Position numbers and translations under genes: made by a program | Origin: QHVT01 sp036389275 | GTDB taxonomy: Bacteria > Acidobacteriota > Thermoanaerobaculia > Gp7-AA8 | Direction of reading: 5' to 3' | Length of the DNA stretch: 64,000 nucleotides | Assembly (NCBI GenBank): GCA_036389275.1 | Contig: DASVQE010000059.1 | Location: 26,627 to 90,626, forward strand | Shown here: positions 49,410-56,695 of the stretch, one piece after another | Layout: the number at the start of each line of letters is the position of its first letter | Position numbering within the stretch: position 1 is the first letter of the stretch | The notes under the pieces: generated by a model | Database searches by the model: none | Seen by the model: only the letters and a program-made list of their open reading frames with translations | What the model was told of the DNA's origin: nothing

Positions 49410-50207
49410 AAAGAAGCAGTGCGCGAACGGTATGCAGAAGCGGCTCGGTCGGTCGGCCAGCCGAAGAAAGGCTCGTGCTGCGGCGGAAGCTGCGGCACCG
49501 GAGGCGGCGATCCGATCACGTCGAACCTCTACGGGGGCGAGGCGGCCGGACTGCCGGAGGAGGCGCTGCTGGCGTCGCTCGGCTGCGGCAATCCGACGCT
49601 GCTGGCGCAGCTCTCACCCGGCGAGACGGTCCTCGACCTCGGCAGCGGCGGCGGGATCGACGTGCTCCTCTCCGCGCGTCGCGTCGGCCCGGCAGGCAAG
49701 GTCTACGGCCTCGACATGACCGACGAGATGCTGGCGCTGGCGAACGAGAACAAACGCAAGGCCGGCGCGGAGAACGTCGAGTTCCTGCGCGGCGAGATCG
49801 AGAACATCCCGCTGCCCGACGCCTCGGTCGACGTGATCATCTCCAACTGCGTGATCAATCTCTCGGCCGACAAGCCGCGCGTCCTGGCGGAGGCCTTCCG
49901 CGTGCTGCGGCCGGGCGGCAGGTTCGCCGTGTCGGACGTCGTGCGGCGCAGCGCCGACATCCCGGAGGCGATCGCGCGCAGCGTCGAGCTCTGGATCGGC
50001 TGCGTGGCCGGCGCGCTGCACGAAGGCGACTACGCGCGCCTGCTCGCGGAAGCCGGCTTCAAGGACATCGAGATCGAGCCGACCCGCATCTACCGGCTCG
50101 ACGACGCGCGCACATTGCTCGCGGACGCCGGCATCGATGCCTCGAGCATTCCGGCGGAAGTCGACGGCGCGTTCATGAGTGCGTTCGTGCGGGCCAGAAA
50201 ACCGTAG
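49401..50207 (+). CDS. arsM: Arsenite S-adenosylmethionine methyltransferase
   Basis: 268 residues. SAM-binding motif VLDLGSGGGIDVLLSARRVG is followed by YGLDMTDEM. Cysteines at 26, 27 and 31 (GSCCGGSCG), 62 (LGCGNP), 150 (SNCVINL) and 201 (IGCVAGAL) match the conserved As(III)-binding set of ArsM. It methylates arsenite to mono-, di- and trimethyl forms, detoxifying it. The open frame could start at TTG 49365, but that codon is the -35 box, so 49401 is the start. The O-methyltransferase follows 10 bp downstream. Confidence 0.93.
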   Translation: MNMKEAVRERYAEAARSVGQPKKGSCCGGSCGTGGGDPITSNLYGGEAAGLPEEALLASLGCGNPTLLAQLSPGETVLDLGSGGGIDVLLSARRVGPAGKVYGLDMTDEMLALANENKRKAGAENVEFLRGEIENIPLPDASVDVIISNCVINLSADKPRVLAEAFRVLRPGGRFAVSDVVRRSADIPEAIARSVELWIGCVAGALHEGDYARLLAEAGFKDIEIEPTRIYRLDDARTLLADAGIDASSIPAEVDGAFMSAFVRARKP

Positions 50208-50210
50208 AAT
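50205..50210 (+). promoter_or_regulatory. -10 box of the O-methyltransferase, built on the arsM stop
   Basis: TAGAATTCGCGGC: the TAG is the arsM stop codon and the hexamer ends 7 bases before ATG 50218. The gene has no ribosome binding site, so a leaderless transcript separate from arsM is likely. Confidence 0.5.
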
Positions 50211-50217
50211 TCGCGGC

Positions 50218-50862
50218 ATGAAAGCCCGCATCGACGCGATCCTCCGGCGAAATCAGGCCGAGTACCTCGAGTCGCTGCTCCCGCCGCGCGAAGCGCTGCT
50301 CGAGCGGATGGAAAAATTCGCGGAGGAGAACGACCACCCGATCGCCGATCCGGAGGTCGCGCAGTTGATGCGGGCTCTGGTGCGCGCGAAGTGCCCGCGC
50401 CGCGTGCTCGAAGTCGGCACGAACATCGGCTACTCGGTGGTGGTGATGGGCCGCGAGTGCAGCAGCGACACGGTCATCGAGACGATCGAGATCGATCACA
50501 ACACGCTCTCGACGGCGCGCGCGTTTGTGTCCGAGGCGGCGCTGCCGTGCCGGGTGGTCTTCCATGAAGGTGCTGCGCTCGACGTGCTGCCGCGGCTGGC
50601 CGGCCCGTTCGACTTCGTCTTCATCGACTGCGTGAAGACCGAGTACGAGGACTACCTCGACGCGCTGCTGCCGAAGCTCGAGCTGGGCGCGATCATCGTC
50701 TGCGACAACCTGCTCTGGAAAGGGCAGGTGGCGGCGGGCGAGCACGACGCGTCGACCGATGCGCTGCGCGCGTTCAACAAGCGCCTGGTCGCCGAGCCGC
50801 GCCTGATCACCTCGATCCTGCCGCTCGGCGACGGCACCGGCGTCTCGGTGGTCGCGAGCTGA
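50218..50862 (+). CDS. SAM-dependent O-methyltransferase, caffeoyl-CoA type
   Basis: 214 residues. Motif I VLEVGTNIGYSVVVMG, then IETIEIDHN and DFVFIDCVKTEYEDYLDALLPKLELG match family 3 O-methyltransferases, which are metal-dependent and methylate catechol-type hydroxyls. The substrate in this organism is unknown. It lies 10 bp after arsM but has its own -10 box overlapping the arsM stop. A terminator follows from the opposite strand. Confidence 0.88.
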   Translation: MKARIDAILRRNQAEYLESLLPPREALLERMEKFAEENDHPIADPEVAQLMRALVRAKCPRRVLEVGTNIGYSVVVMGRECSSDTVIETIEIDHNTLSTARAFVSEAALPCRVVFHEGAALDVLPRLAGPFDFVFIDCVKTEYEDYLDALLPKLELGAIIVCDNLLWKGQVAAGEHDASTDALRAFNKRLVAEPRLITSILPLGDGTGVSVVAS

Positions 50863-50869
50863 AAAAGAA

Positions 50870-50897
50870 AAGCGGCAGCGCTCGCACGCTGCCGCTT
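50870..50897 (-). terminator. Intrinsic terminator of the DUF1573 gene
   Basis: An 11-bp perfect stem AAGCGGCAGCG / CGCTGCCGCTT with a 6-base loop. On the reverse strand the hairpin is followed by TTTCTTTTTC, a T-tract; on the forward strand no T-tract follows. It therefore terminates the reverse-strand DUF1573 gene and perhaps partly the O-methyltransferase. Confidence 0.8.
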
Positions 50898-50921
50898 CGT
50901 TGAGAGCTCGTTGGAGCGGAG

Positions 50922-51992
50922 TTACGAGGTCGTCTTGACCATGCCCTTCACGGGGATGGTGATTTCCGGCTTCACCTTGTCGCTGGTGAAGATGGTGACG
51001 TTGCCGTCGATCGCGCCCGGCTTGGCGTTCTTGCCGACCTGCAGCGTGACGGTGTACTCGCCCTTGTTGTCAGTCGGCGCGACGGAGGCGGTGACGCCCG
51101 GGACGCTCGACTCGGCCTTCGACACCACGAAGGTGTCGGGCGCCTTGACGTTGTTCGTGCGCAGCGTGATCACGCGGGTGGCGGACGTGTCGTTCGGCGC
51201 GACTTCGCCGAAGTTCACGCCGGTCGGCTCGACGCGGATGGTCGGGCGGACGACGCCGGCGACGCTCACCCAGTACTCCGGCTGATGCTGCGAGTTCGTG
51301 ACGACGTGGACCTTCTCGGCCAGCGGGCCGATCTTCGCATCCGGACCGCCGACGGTGATGTCGAGGCGGTACTGCGCCTGCCCTTTACGGCCGACGCTCG
51401 GAACCAGGTCCGCACCCTCGGCCTTCTTCGCCTCGACGCGGATCCAGTCCTGCGGCGCCTCGACCTTCACGATCTCGAACGGCGTCTCTTCCTCCGAGTA
51501 GAGGAGGACCGACTGCTTCTCGACGTCGCCCTGCAGCATGTTGAAGCGGACGTAGCCGGCCGGATAAGCCTCGACGTACGGCTTCACGATCGCGGTGATC
51601 GTGACCTGCGCGGTCGGCGTGCTCGGGTCGTTGGTCTCGAGCGTGACGGTCTTCGAGATCGGACCGGCGAAGTTGGTGGTGTCGACGTGAGCCGTCACCT
51701 TGCCGGTCGAGCCCGGCTTGACCATCTTGTCGAAGTCGGCCACGGTGCAGCCGCACGACGGACGCGCCGCGATGATCTCGAGATCGGACGAGCCGGTGTT
51801 CTTCACGGCGAAGCTCCAGTCGAGCTTCTCGCCCTTGGCGACGGTTCCGAAATCCTTGATCGGATCGACGACGGTCAGGCGCGGCGCCTTGGCCGTATCA
51901 CTGCTCGCTTTCTTCGCATCCTCGGCGACGGCAAACGGGGCCGTGGCGGTGAGTGCGAGCACGAGCGTCATGGCAAACATTCGCTTCGACAT
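50922..51992 (-). CDS. DUF1573 periplasmic Ig-like protein
   Basis: 356 residues with a signal peptide (cleavage near APFAVAE). Three beta-sandwich repeats follow; the first has DFGTVAKGEKLDWSFAVKNTG and the SCGCTVA motif typical of DUF1573. The later ones have VNFGEVAPNDTSATRVITLR and a matching end. Such ASH/MSP-like domains bind proteins or cell-surface partners; the role here is unknown. The purine-rich AGGAGG site lies 6 bases before the ATG and a strong terminator follows, so it is probably a well-expressed monocistronic gene. Confidence 0.87.
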   Translation of the reverse strand: MSKRMFAMTLVLALTATAPFAVAEDAKKASSDTAKAPRLTVVDPIKDFGTVAKGEKLDWSFAVKNTGSSDLEIIAARPSCGCTVADFDKMVKPGSTGKVTAHVDTTNFAGPISKTVTLETNDPSTPTAQVTITAIVKPYVEAYPAGYVRFNMLQGDVEKQSVLLYSEEETPFEIVKVEAPQDWIRVEAKKAEGADLVPSVGRKGQAQYRLDITVGGPDAKIGPLAEKVHVVTNSQHQPEYWVSVAGVVRPTIRVEPTGVNFGEVAPNDTSATRVITLRTNNVKAPDTFVVSKAESSVPGVTASVAPTDNKGEYTVTLQVGKNAKPGAIDGNVTIFTSDKVKPEITIPVKGMVKTTS

Positions 51993-52070
51993 GCGCAGAA
52001 TCCTCCTGTGGTTAGACCAGCGTTTCGAACAGCCCTTGGATAGGGGTCATTCCAGTTGACGGTTGGTTGG

Positions 52071-52170
52071 AGTTCCTCGGGTTCCTCGGAGTTCCTCGGA
52101 GTTCCTCGGAGGAAACCGCCACTCCGAGGAACTCCGAGGAACCGAGGAACTCCGAGGAACCGCCTCCTCG
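52071..52170. repeat. GAGGAAC heptamer-like inverted repeat, copy 2
   Basis: A left arm of GAGTTCCTCGG words (52071-52120) pairs with a right arm of CCGAGGAAC words (52131-52165). It shares words and the CCACTCCGAGGAAC core with the copy at 41392-41530, but the loops differ. It lies between the divergent DUF1573 and mpl genes, replacing most of their common upstream region; nothing else is seen in 51993-52199. Confidence 0.85.
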
Positions 52171-52199
52171 GTCTCGATTTTGCGAGACGCAGCAGACTG

Positions 52200-53636
52200 A
52201 TGCCTCATCTGACTGAAGTACCGGATGTCCGACGCGTCTACCTGATCGGGATTTGTGGAACGGCCATGGCCTCGCTCGCGGGCATGCTGCAACAACGCGG
52301 CTACGAGGTCGGCGGTTCCGACGAGCACGTCTATCCGCCCATGTCGACTTACCTGGAGCGGCTCGGCATCCCCGTGCTCGAGGGATATACGAAACAGCAT
52401 CTCGAGACGTTTCGCCCCGACCTCGTGGTCATCGGCAACGCCGCCGCGAACACGAACGCGGAAGCGGCCGCGACCGTCGAGCTCGACCTGCCGTACACCT
52501 CGATGCCTTCGGCGATCTATCAGCTCTTCATCAAAGGGAAGCATTCGATCGTCGTCACCGGCACGCACGGCAAGACCACGACGACATCGCTCATGGCCTG
52601 GATCCTCGAGGCGGCTGGACGCGATCCGGGTCTCGTGGTCGGCGGCATCCCGGTGAATTTCAATCAGAACTTCAAGCTCGGCGACGGCGAGGACTTCGTC
52701 ATCGAAGGCGACGAGTACAACACCGCCTTCTTCGACAAAGGTCCGAAGTTCCTGCACTACCACGCGAACACGCTGCTGGTGAACAACATCGAGTTCGATC
52801 ACGCCGACATCTACTCGAGCCTCGAGGCGATCATCGAGGCGTTCCGCCAGGGCGTGCGGCAGGTGGCGCCTGGCGACGTGATCGTGGCCAACGGCGACGA
52901 CGAGAACGTGCGCGGTCTGCGCACCGACGCGCGCGCGCGGTGGGTGACGTTCGGCTGGACGCCCAAGTGCGACGCGGCGGCGACGGACGTGGCGCTGCTG
53001 CCCGACGGCAGCGAGTTCACGGCGTGGTGGGAAGGAAAGGAATGGGCGCGCTTCAAGACCACGCTCTCCGGCCGCCACAACGTGCTCAATGCGCTTGCGA
53101 ACGCCGCCATCGCCCGGCTGCGCGGGCTGAGCGCCGAGGAGATTCAGAAAGGGCTGGCGAGCTTCGCAGGCATCAAGCGGCGGATGGAAGTGCGCGGCGT
53201 CGAGCGCGGCGTCACGGTCATCGACGACTTCGCCCATCATCCGACCGCCATCGCCACGACCCTCGACGGCGCGCGCAAGCGCTATCCCGGGCAGCGCGTC
53301 TGGGCGCTCTTCGAGCCGCGCTCGATCTCGTCGTCGCGCAAGGAATTCGAAGAGGGTTACATCGACGCGTTCCGCGCCGCCGACCGCGTCATCATCGGGC
53401 CGATCTATCACCGCGACCGCTACGAGTCGCGCTATGGTCTCGACAAGATGATGTCCGTGCCGAACATCGTCGAGACCCTCGGCCGCGGCGGCCTGCAGAG
53501 CGAACAGCTCGACGACTTCGATGCCATCGCCGACGTGGTGGCGCGCGACGCCCGGGACGGCGACGTCATCCTGGTGATGTCGTCCGGCGCCTTCGGCGGC
53601 GTGCACGAGAAGATCCTCGAGCGGCTACGCGCGTAG
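52200..53636 (+). CDS. mpl: UDP-N-acetylmuramate:L-Ala-gamma-D-Glu-meso-Dap ligase
   Basis: 478 residues. The Mur-ligase layout is intact: N-terminal Rossmann part (VYLIGICGTAMASLAGML), P-loop VTGTHGKTTTTSLMAW, central VIEGDEYNTAFFDKGPKF, and the C-terminal domain with DFAHHPTAI and LFEPRS. The DEYNTAFFDK block separates Mpl from MurC. It re-attaches recycled murein tripeptide to UDP-MurNAc in the cytoplasm. The start is at 52200; codons further upstream are repeat-derived. The 3' end overlaps the convergent serine hydrolase by 12 bp. Confidence 0.95.
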   Translation: MPHLTEVPDVRRVYLIGICGTAMASLAGMLQQRGYEVGGSDEHVYPPMSTYLERLGIPVLEGYTKQHLETFRPDLVVIGNAAANTNAEAAATVELDLPYTSMPSAIYQLFIKGKHSIVVTGTHGKTTTTSLMAWILEAAGRDPGLVVGGIPVNFNQNFKLGDGEDFVIEGDEYNTAFFDKGPKFLHYHANTLLVNNIEFDHADIYSSLEAIIEAFRQGVRQVAPGDVIVANGDDENVRGLRTDARARWVTFGWTPKCDAAATDVALLPDGSEFTAWWEGKEWARFKTTLSGRHNVLNALANAAIARLRGLSAEEIQKGLASFAGIKRRMEVRGVERGVTVIDDFAHHPTAIATTLDGARKRYPGQRVWALFEPRSISSSRKEFEEGYIDAFRAADRVIIGPIYHRDRYESRYGLDKMMSVPNIVETLGRGGLQSEQLDDFDAIADVVARDARDGDVILVMSSGAFGGVHEKILERLRA

Positions 53637-55085
53637 CAGCTCGACCCAGTGCGGCAGCTCGAAGTAGCCCTTCGCGTAGATGTGGCAGACGCCGCGCAGT
53701 GCGTTCTCTTCGCGGCGCAGGTGTAACTCGAGCTGCGACGGTCCGTGGTAGCCGGCGTGCACGTCGACGATGCCCTCGGCCGTGCCGATCATCTCGTCGC
53801 TGCCGAACGTCGCCTCGCGCAGCGTCTGCGTTCCCGGCGTCGTGCCGAAGGTCATCTCCGCCACGCCGCCGCGCACGGCGAGCGTGAGCGGCAGCGGACC
53901 TTGATGATGTTCGATCGTGCCGCGCCATGCGCCTTCGTAGCGCTCCGGCATCGAGGTCGTTTGCAGCGGCGCAACGGCGATGTCTTCGCCATCGGGAAAG
54001 AGCGCGGCCGAGATCCGCTTGCCGACCTGCTCGGCCATCGCGCCGAAGTAGTTCGTCAGCACGGCGAAGGCGATGCGCTGCTCCGGAAAGGCGCGCATCC
54101 ACGTGCCGGTGCCGGGGCCGCCGCCGCCGTGGAAGAAGCTGCGGCGGCCGCGCACGACGTCGGTCTCGAAGCCGAGGCCGTAGCCCCATCCGAGGCCGCT
54201 GTCGGACGTCTGCGTCTGCATCAGCCGCGCGGCGTCGAATGACAGCAGCGGCGCGCCGCCGCGCAGATGCATGTGCAGGAAGCGCAGCAGATCGTGCACG
54301 GTCGAGCGGAGCGACGAGCCGCCGGGATGATCGGTGGTGTGCTCGCCGGTGCGCACGAAGCGCGCGGCGACGTCGTAGTCGTAGTTGATCGAGGCGTCGT
54401 CGCGGCGCGGATACAGTCCGCTGCGCGACATGCCCAGCGGGCGGAAGACGGCGCGCTCGAGATACGTCTCCCACGGCACGCCGGCCACGTCCTCGGTGAT
54501 GAAGCCGAGGATGGCCGTGCCGAGGTTCGAGTAGTGGAAGCGGGAGCCGGGAGGCCACGCGGCGAAACCGTGGCGGCGGATGGTCTCGTCGCGCGGCAGC
54601 GTCGGTACATTGTCGTAGAAGAGATTCTCGTGCGTCGGAATCCCGGCGGTGTGATTCAGCAGGCGCCGCACGGTGATCTCCGACGCCGAGCCGGCGTGCG
54701 CGCGCAGCTTCGCGCCGCGCAGGTAGTCGTTGGCCGGCGCGTCGAGCGCGACCAAGCCGCGGTCGACCAGCGTCATGAGCGCCGTGGCGGTGATCGGCTT
54801 CGACAGCGAGGCGAGTTTGTAGATGGTGTCGGGCGTGGCCGCGCGCCGCTCCTCGAGATCGGCGAAGCCGAACGCCTCCGACCAGAGCAGCTTCCCGTCG
54901 CGCGATAACGCCACGGCCAGCGACGGCACGATCCCGCGGGAGACTTTCTCTTCGATGTACGCACGCACCGGCAGCAGCGCGGCCGGCGGCGCGATCGACG
55001 GCGAGCGTTGCGCGCGTTGCGCGCGCGTTGCGGCGAGTGCCACTGCGGTCGTGGCGACGAACTCGCGGCGCGTTAAATCACTCAT
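53625..55085 (-). CDS. Tat-exported serine hydrolase (class C beta-lactamase/esterase family)
   Basis: 486 residues. A twin-arginine signal (LTRREFVATTAVALAAT) precedes a beta-lactamase-like domain with SLSKPIT (SxxK nucleophile), YSNLG (YxN) and FFHGGGGPGTG near the third motif. A C-terminal lipocalin-like domain covers the last ~110 residues (YEGAWRGTIEH). Enzymes of this type are D-peptidases, esterases or lactamases in the periplasm. Upstream lie degenerate tandem copies of this gene's 5' end, so it originally overlapped trmB directly. The ATG at 55085 overlaps a GGCCATGAGTGA junction word. Confidence 0.9.
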   Translation of the reverse strand: MSDLTRREFVATTAVALAATRAQRAQRSPSIAPPAALLPVRAYIEEKVSRGIVPSLAVALSRDGKLLWSEAFGFADLEERRAATPDTIYKLASLSKPITATALMTLVDRGLVALDAPANDYLRGAKLRAHAGSASEITVRRLLNHTAGIPTHENLFYDNVPTLPRDETIRRHGFAAWPPGSRFHYSNLGTAILGFITEDVAGVPWETYLERAVFRPLGMSRSGLYPRRDDASINYDYDVAARFVRTGEHTTDHPGGSSLRSTVHDLLRFLHMHLRGGAPLLSFDAARLMQTQTSDSGLGWGYGLGFETDVVRGRRSFFHGGGGPGTGTWMRAFPEQRIAFAVLTNYFGAMAEQVGKRISAALFPDGEDIAVAPLQTTSMPERYEGAWRGTIEHHQGPLPLTLAVRGGVAEMTFGTTPGTQTLREATFGSDEMIGTAEGIVDVHAGYHGPSQLELHLRREENALRGVCHIYAKGYFELPHWVELLRA

Positions 55086-55528
55086 GGCCGAGCTCCTCGT
55101 GCAGCTTCTGGTTGCGCGACGCCGCGAGACTTTCTGTTCGATGTACGCGCGCGAACGGGCCGCAGCGCGGTCGGCGGCGCGATCGACTGCGAGCGTTGCG
55201 CGCGCGTGGCGGCGAGTGCCACCGTGCGCGTGACGACGAATTCGTGGCGCCTCAGCTCATTCATGACCGAGCTTCTCGTGCGTCACGCGACGCGCGAGCC
55301 TTTCTCCTCGGTACGCGCGCACCGGCCGCAGCGCGGGCGGCGGCGCGATCGACGGCGAGCGTTGCGTGCGTTGCACGCGTTGCATGCGCGTCGCGGCGAG
55401 TGCCACCGCGCTTGTGGCGACGAACTCGCGGCGCGTGAAATCACTCATGGCCGAGCTCCTCGTGCAGCTTCTGGTCGCGCGACGCCGACGCTCGTGGCGA
55501 CGAATTCCTGGCACCTCCGCTCACTCAT
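55086..55528 (-). repeat. Tandem array of trmB/serine-hydrolase junction copies (pseudogene fragments)
   Basis: A 435-bp region without an intact gene. Reading leftward, degenerate copies of the hydrolase 5' end start at ATG 55528, 55448 and 55264, before the real one at 55085 (spacings 80, 184 and 179 bp). Each copy keeps an RR/RxEFVAT Tat-like motif, and most keep AVALAATR and APPxALRPVRA. Each ends in a GHE* peptide whose stop overlaps the next ATG, exactly like the end of TrmB (LHEKLGHE). The copies carry frameshifts and a large deletion in the first unit. Confidence 0.8.
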
Positions 55529-56366
55529 GGCCGAGCTTCTCGTGCAGCTTCTCGAAGCCGCGCTTGTCGAGCCGGATGAAACGGAGATCGTGGTGCAGCA
55601 GTCGCAGGAGCGACTCGCTGCCGGCGCGCTCCTCGATGCGCGCGGCCACGCCGGCCAGCACGATCTCGCTGGCGAGCGCCTCGTGATAAACCACCGTGAG
55701 ATAGGCGTTGCGCGTCCAGACCGCGTGCAGCACCTCGCCGTCCGGCGAGAGCGACGCCAGCAGCGTCTCCGCGCCGTCGGCCACGACGTGCAGCCAGTCG
55801 CGCTCCCAACGTCTGCGGATCGAGGCCGCGCGCGGATCGACGTGCACCGTCGCGCCGCGCAGCGCGAACGGCGCGTATGCCTTGATGGCCACGGCCGTCT
55901 TGCGCCGCACCGCCGCGGCCAGCGCGTCGTGCCGCGGCGCCAGCGCATCGGGCGAGGCGTCGATGAGCAGCACTTCGCGCGCCGCTTCGATCATCGCCGC
56001 GAAGCGCTCCTCGACCTGCGCCGCCGTGCGCAGCGGATAGACGCCCTCGTCGCGCTCCTCTTCCGCCGGACGGCTGAGCGTCTCCACCGCTTCGCTCGCG
56101 GCGGCGTTGAGCTCGCGCGTGAGGCGGCCGATGAAGTCGGCCGCCGGCACGGCGCGGCAGTGGCGCAGCTCGCCGCGGTCGATCAGCACCGCTCCTTTAT
56201 CCGCCAGCGAGGCCAGCGCCTTGTAGACGTTCGCGGTCGGCTTGCCGACGCGCTGGGCGAGTTTGTAGCCGGTGGCGGACGGGAGCTGCAGGAGCACGGT
56301 GTAGACCTCCGCTTCCAGCGGCGTGAGGCCCAAGGCGACTAGGGTTTCGGCGGGATGGCGTCGCAT
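55521..56366 (-). CDS. TrmB-family transcriptional regulator
   Basis: 281 residues. The N-terminal winged helix (ALGLTPLEAEVYTVLLQLP, GYKLAQRVGKPTANVYKALASLADKG) is characteristic of TrmB-type regulators. The C-terminal two thirds form an effector domain (VEERFAAMIEAAREVLLIDA) related to phospholipase-D-like sensors. The start is at 56366, since the open codons further upstream overlap the divergent gene. A perfect palindrome lies 2 bp upstream of the ATG, a likely autoregulatory operator. Confidence 0.87.
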   Translation of the reverse strand: MRRHPAETLVALGLTPLEAEVYTVLLQLPSATGYKLAQRVGKPTANVYKALASLADKGAVLIDRGELRHCRAVPAADFIGRLTRELNAAASEAVETLSRPAEEERDEGVYPLRTAAQVEERFAAMIEAAREVLLIDASPDALAPRHDALAAAVRRKTAVAIKAYAPFALRGATVHVDPRAASIRRRWERDWLHVVADGAETLLASLSPDGEVLHAVWTRNAYLTVVYHEALASEIVLAGVAARIEERAGSESLLRLLHHDLRFIRLDKRGFEKLHEKLGHE

Positions 56367-56368
56367 GC

Positions 56369-56386
56369 TAGTAGCACATGCTACTA
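56369..56386. promoter_or_regulatory. 18-bp perfect palindrome next to trmB start
   Basis: TAGTAGCA-CA-TGCTACTA, with 8-bp arms, begins 3 bases from the trmB ATG (56366) and is 48 bp from the divergent 52-aa gene. In such a GC-rich genome a perfect AT-containing dyad at this position is most simply an operator, presumably for TrmB itself. Confidence 0.6.
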
Positions 56387-56433
56387 CTAAACGCTGGAAT
56401 AGCGATGGGGCAGGGCTCGTTCGGGAGCGAACC

Positions 56434-56592
56434 ATGGCCGAGAAAACTGCACACGAGCTTCTGCGGAAGCACAACATCCACGTCGACGACGTCCGCGAGC
56501 GCCGCACTACGCTCCATCACCTCCGCCAGATCGTTCACGCCGAACAGCTCCCGTTCGACGTGTTCAAGGCGCTGGTGAAGATGCGCCACTAG
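56434..56592 (+). CDS. Small helical protein, 52 aa
   Basis: Not recognised. MAEKTAHELLRKHNIHVDD and QIVHAEQLPFDVFKALVKMRH suggest two or three short amphipathic helices, with a basic, His-rich surface. An intrinsic terminator 25 bp after the stop supports a real transcription unit. Divergent from trmB, so it may fall under the same palindromic operator. Confidence 0.6.
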   Translation: MAEKTAHELLRKHNIHVDDVRERRTTLHHLRQIVHAEQLPFDVFKALVKMRH

Positions 56593-56616
56593 GCCGCTCA
56601 GCAGACGACGAACTCG

Positions 56617-56643
56617 AAAGCCGGGGAGACCCGGCTTTTTTCT
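56617..56643 (+). terminator. Intrinsic terminator after the 52-aa gene
   Basis: A 9-bp stem AAAGCCGGG / CCCGGCTTT with a GAGA loop followed by a run of T (TTTTTTCTTT). A complete rho-independent terminator, one of only three with a clear T-tract in this window. Confidence 0.9.
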
Positions 56644-56680
56644 TTGCGCGACTCCCGCTGAACCGCCGCTGATTTCCGCA

Positions 56681-56686
56681 TACAAT
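56681..56686 (+). promoter_or_regulatory. -10 box of the GreA-fusion gene
   Basis: TACAAT, 9 bases before ATG 56696, without a ribosome binding site. Fits the near-leaderless pattern. Confidence 0.5.
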
Positions 56687-56695
56687 CTCGGCCCC

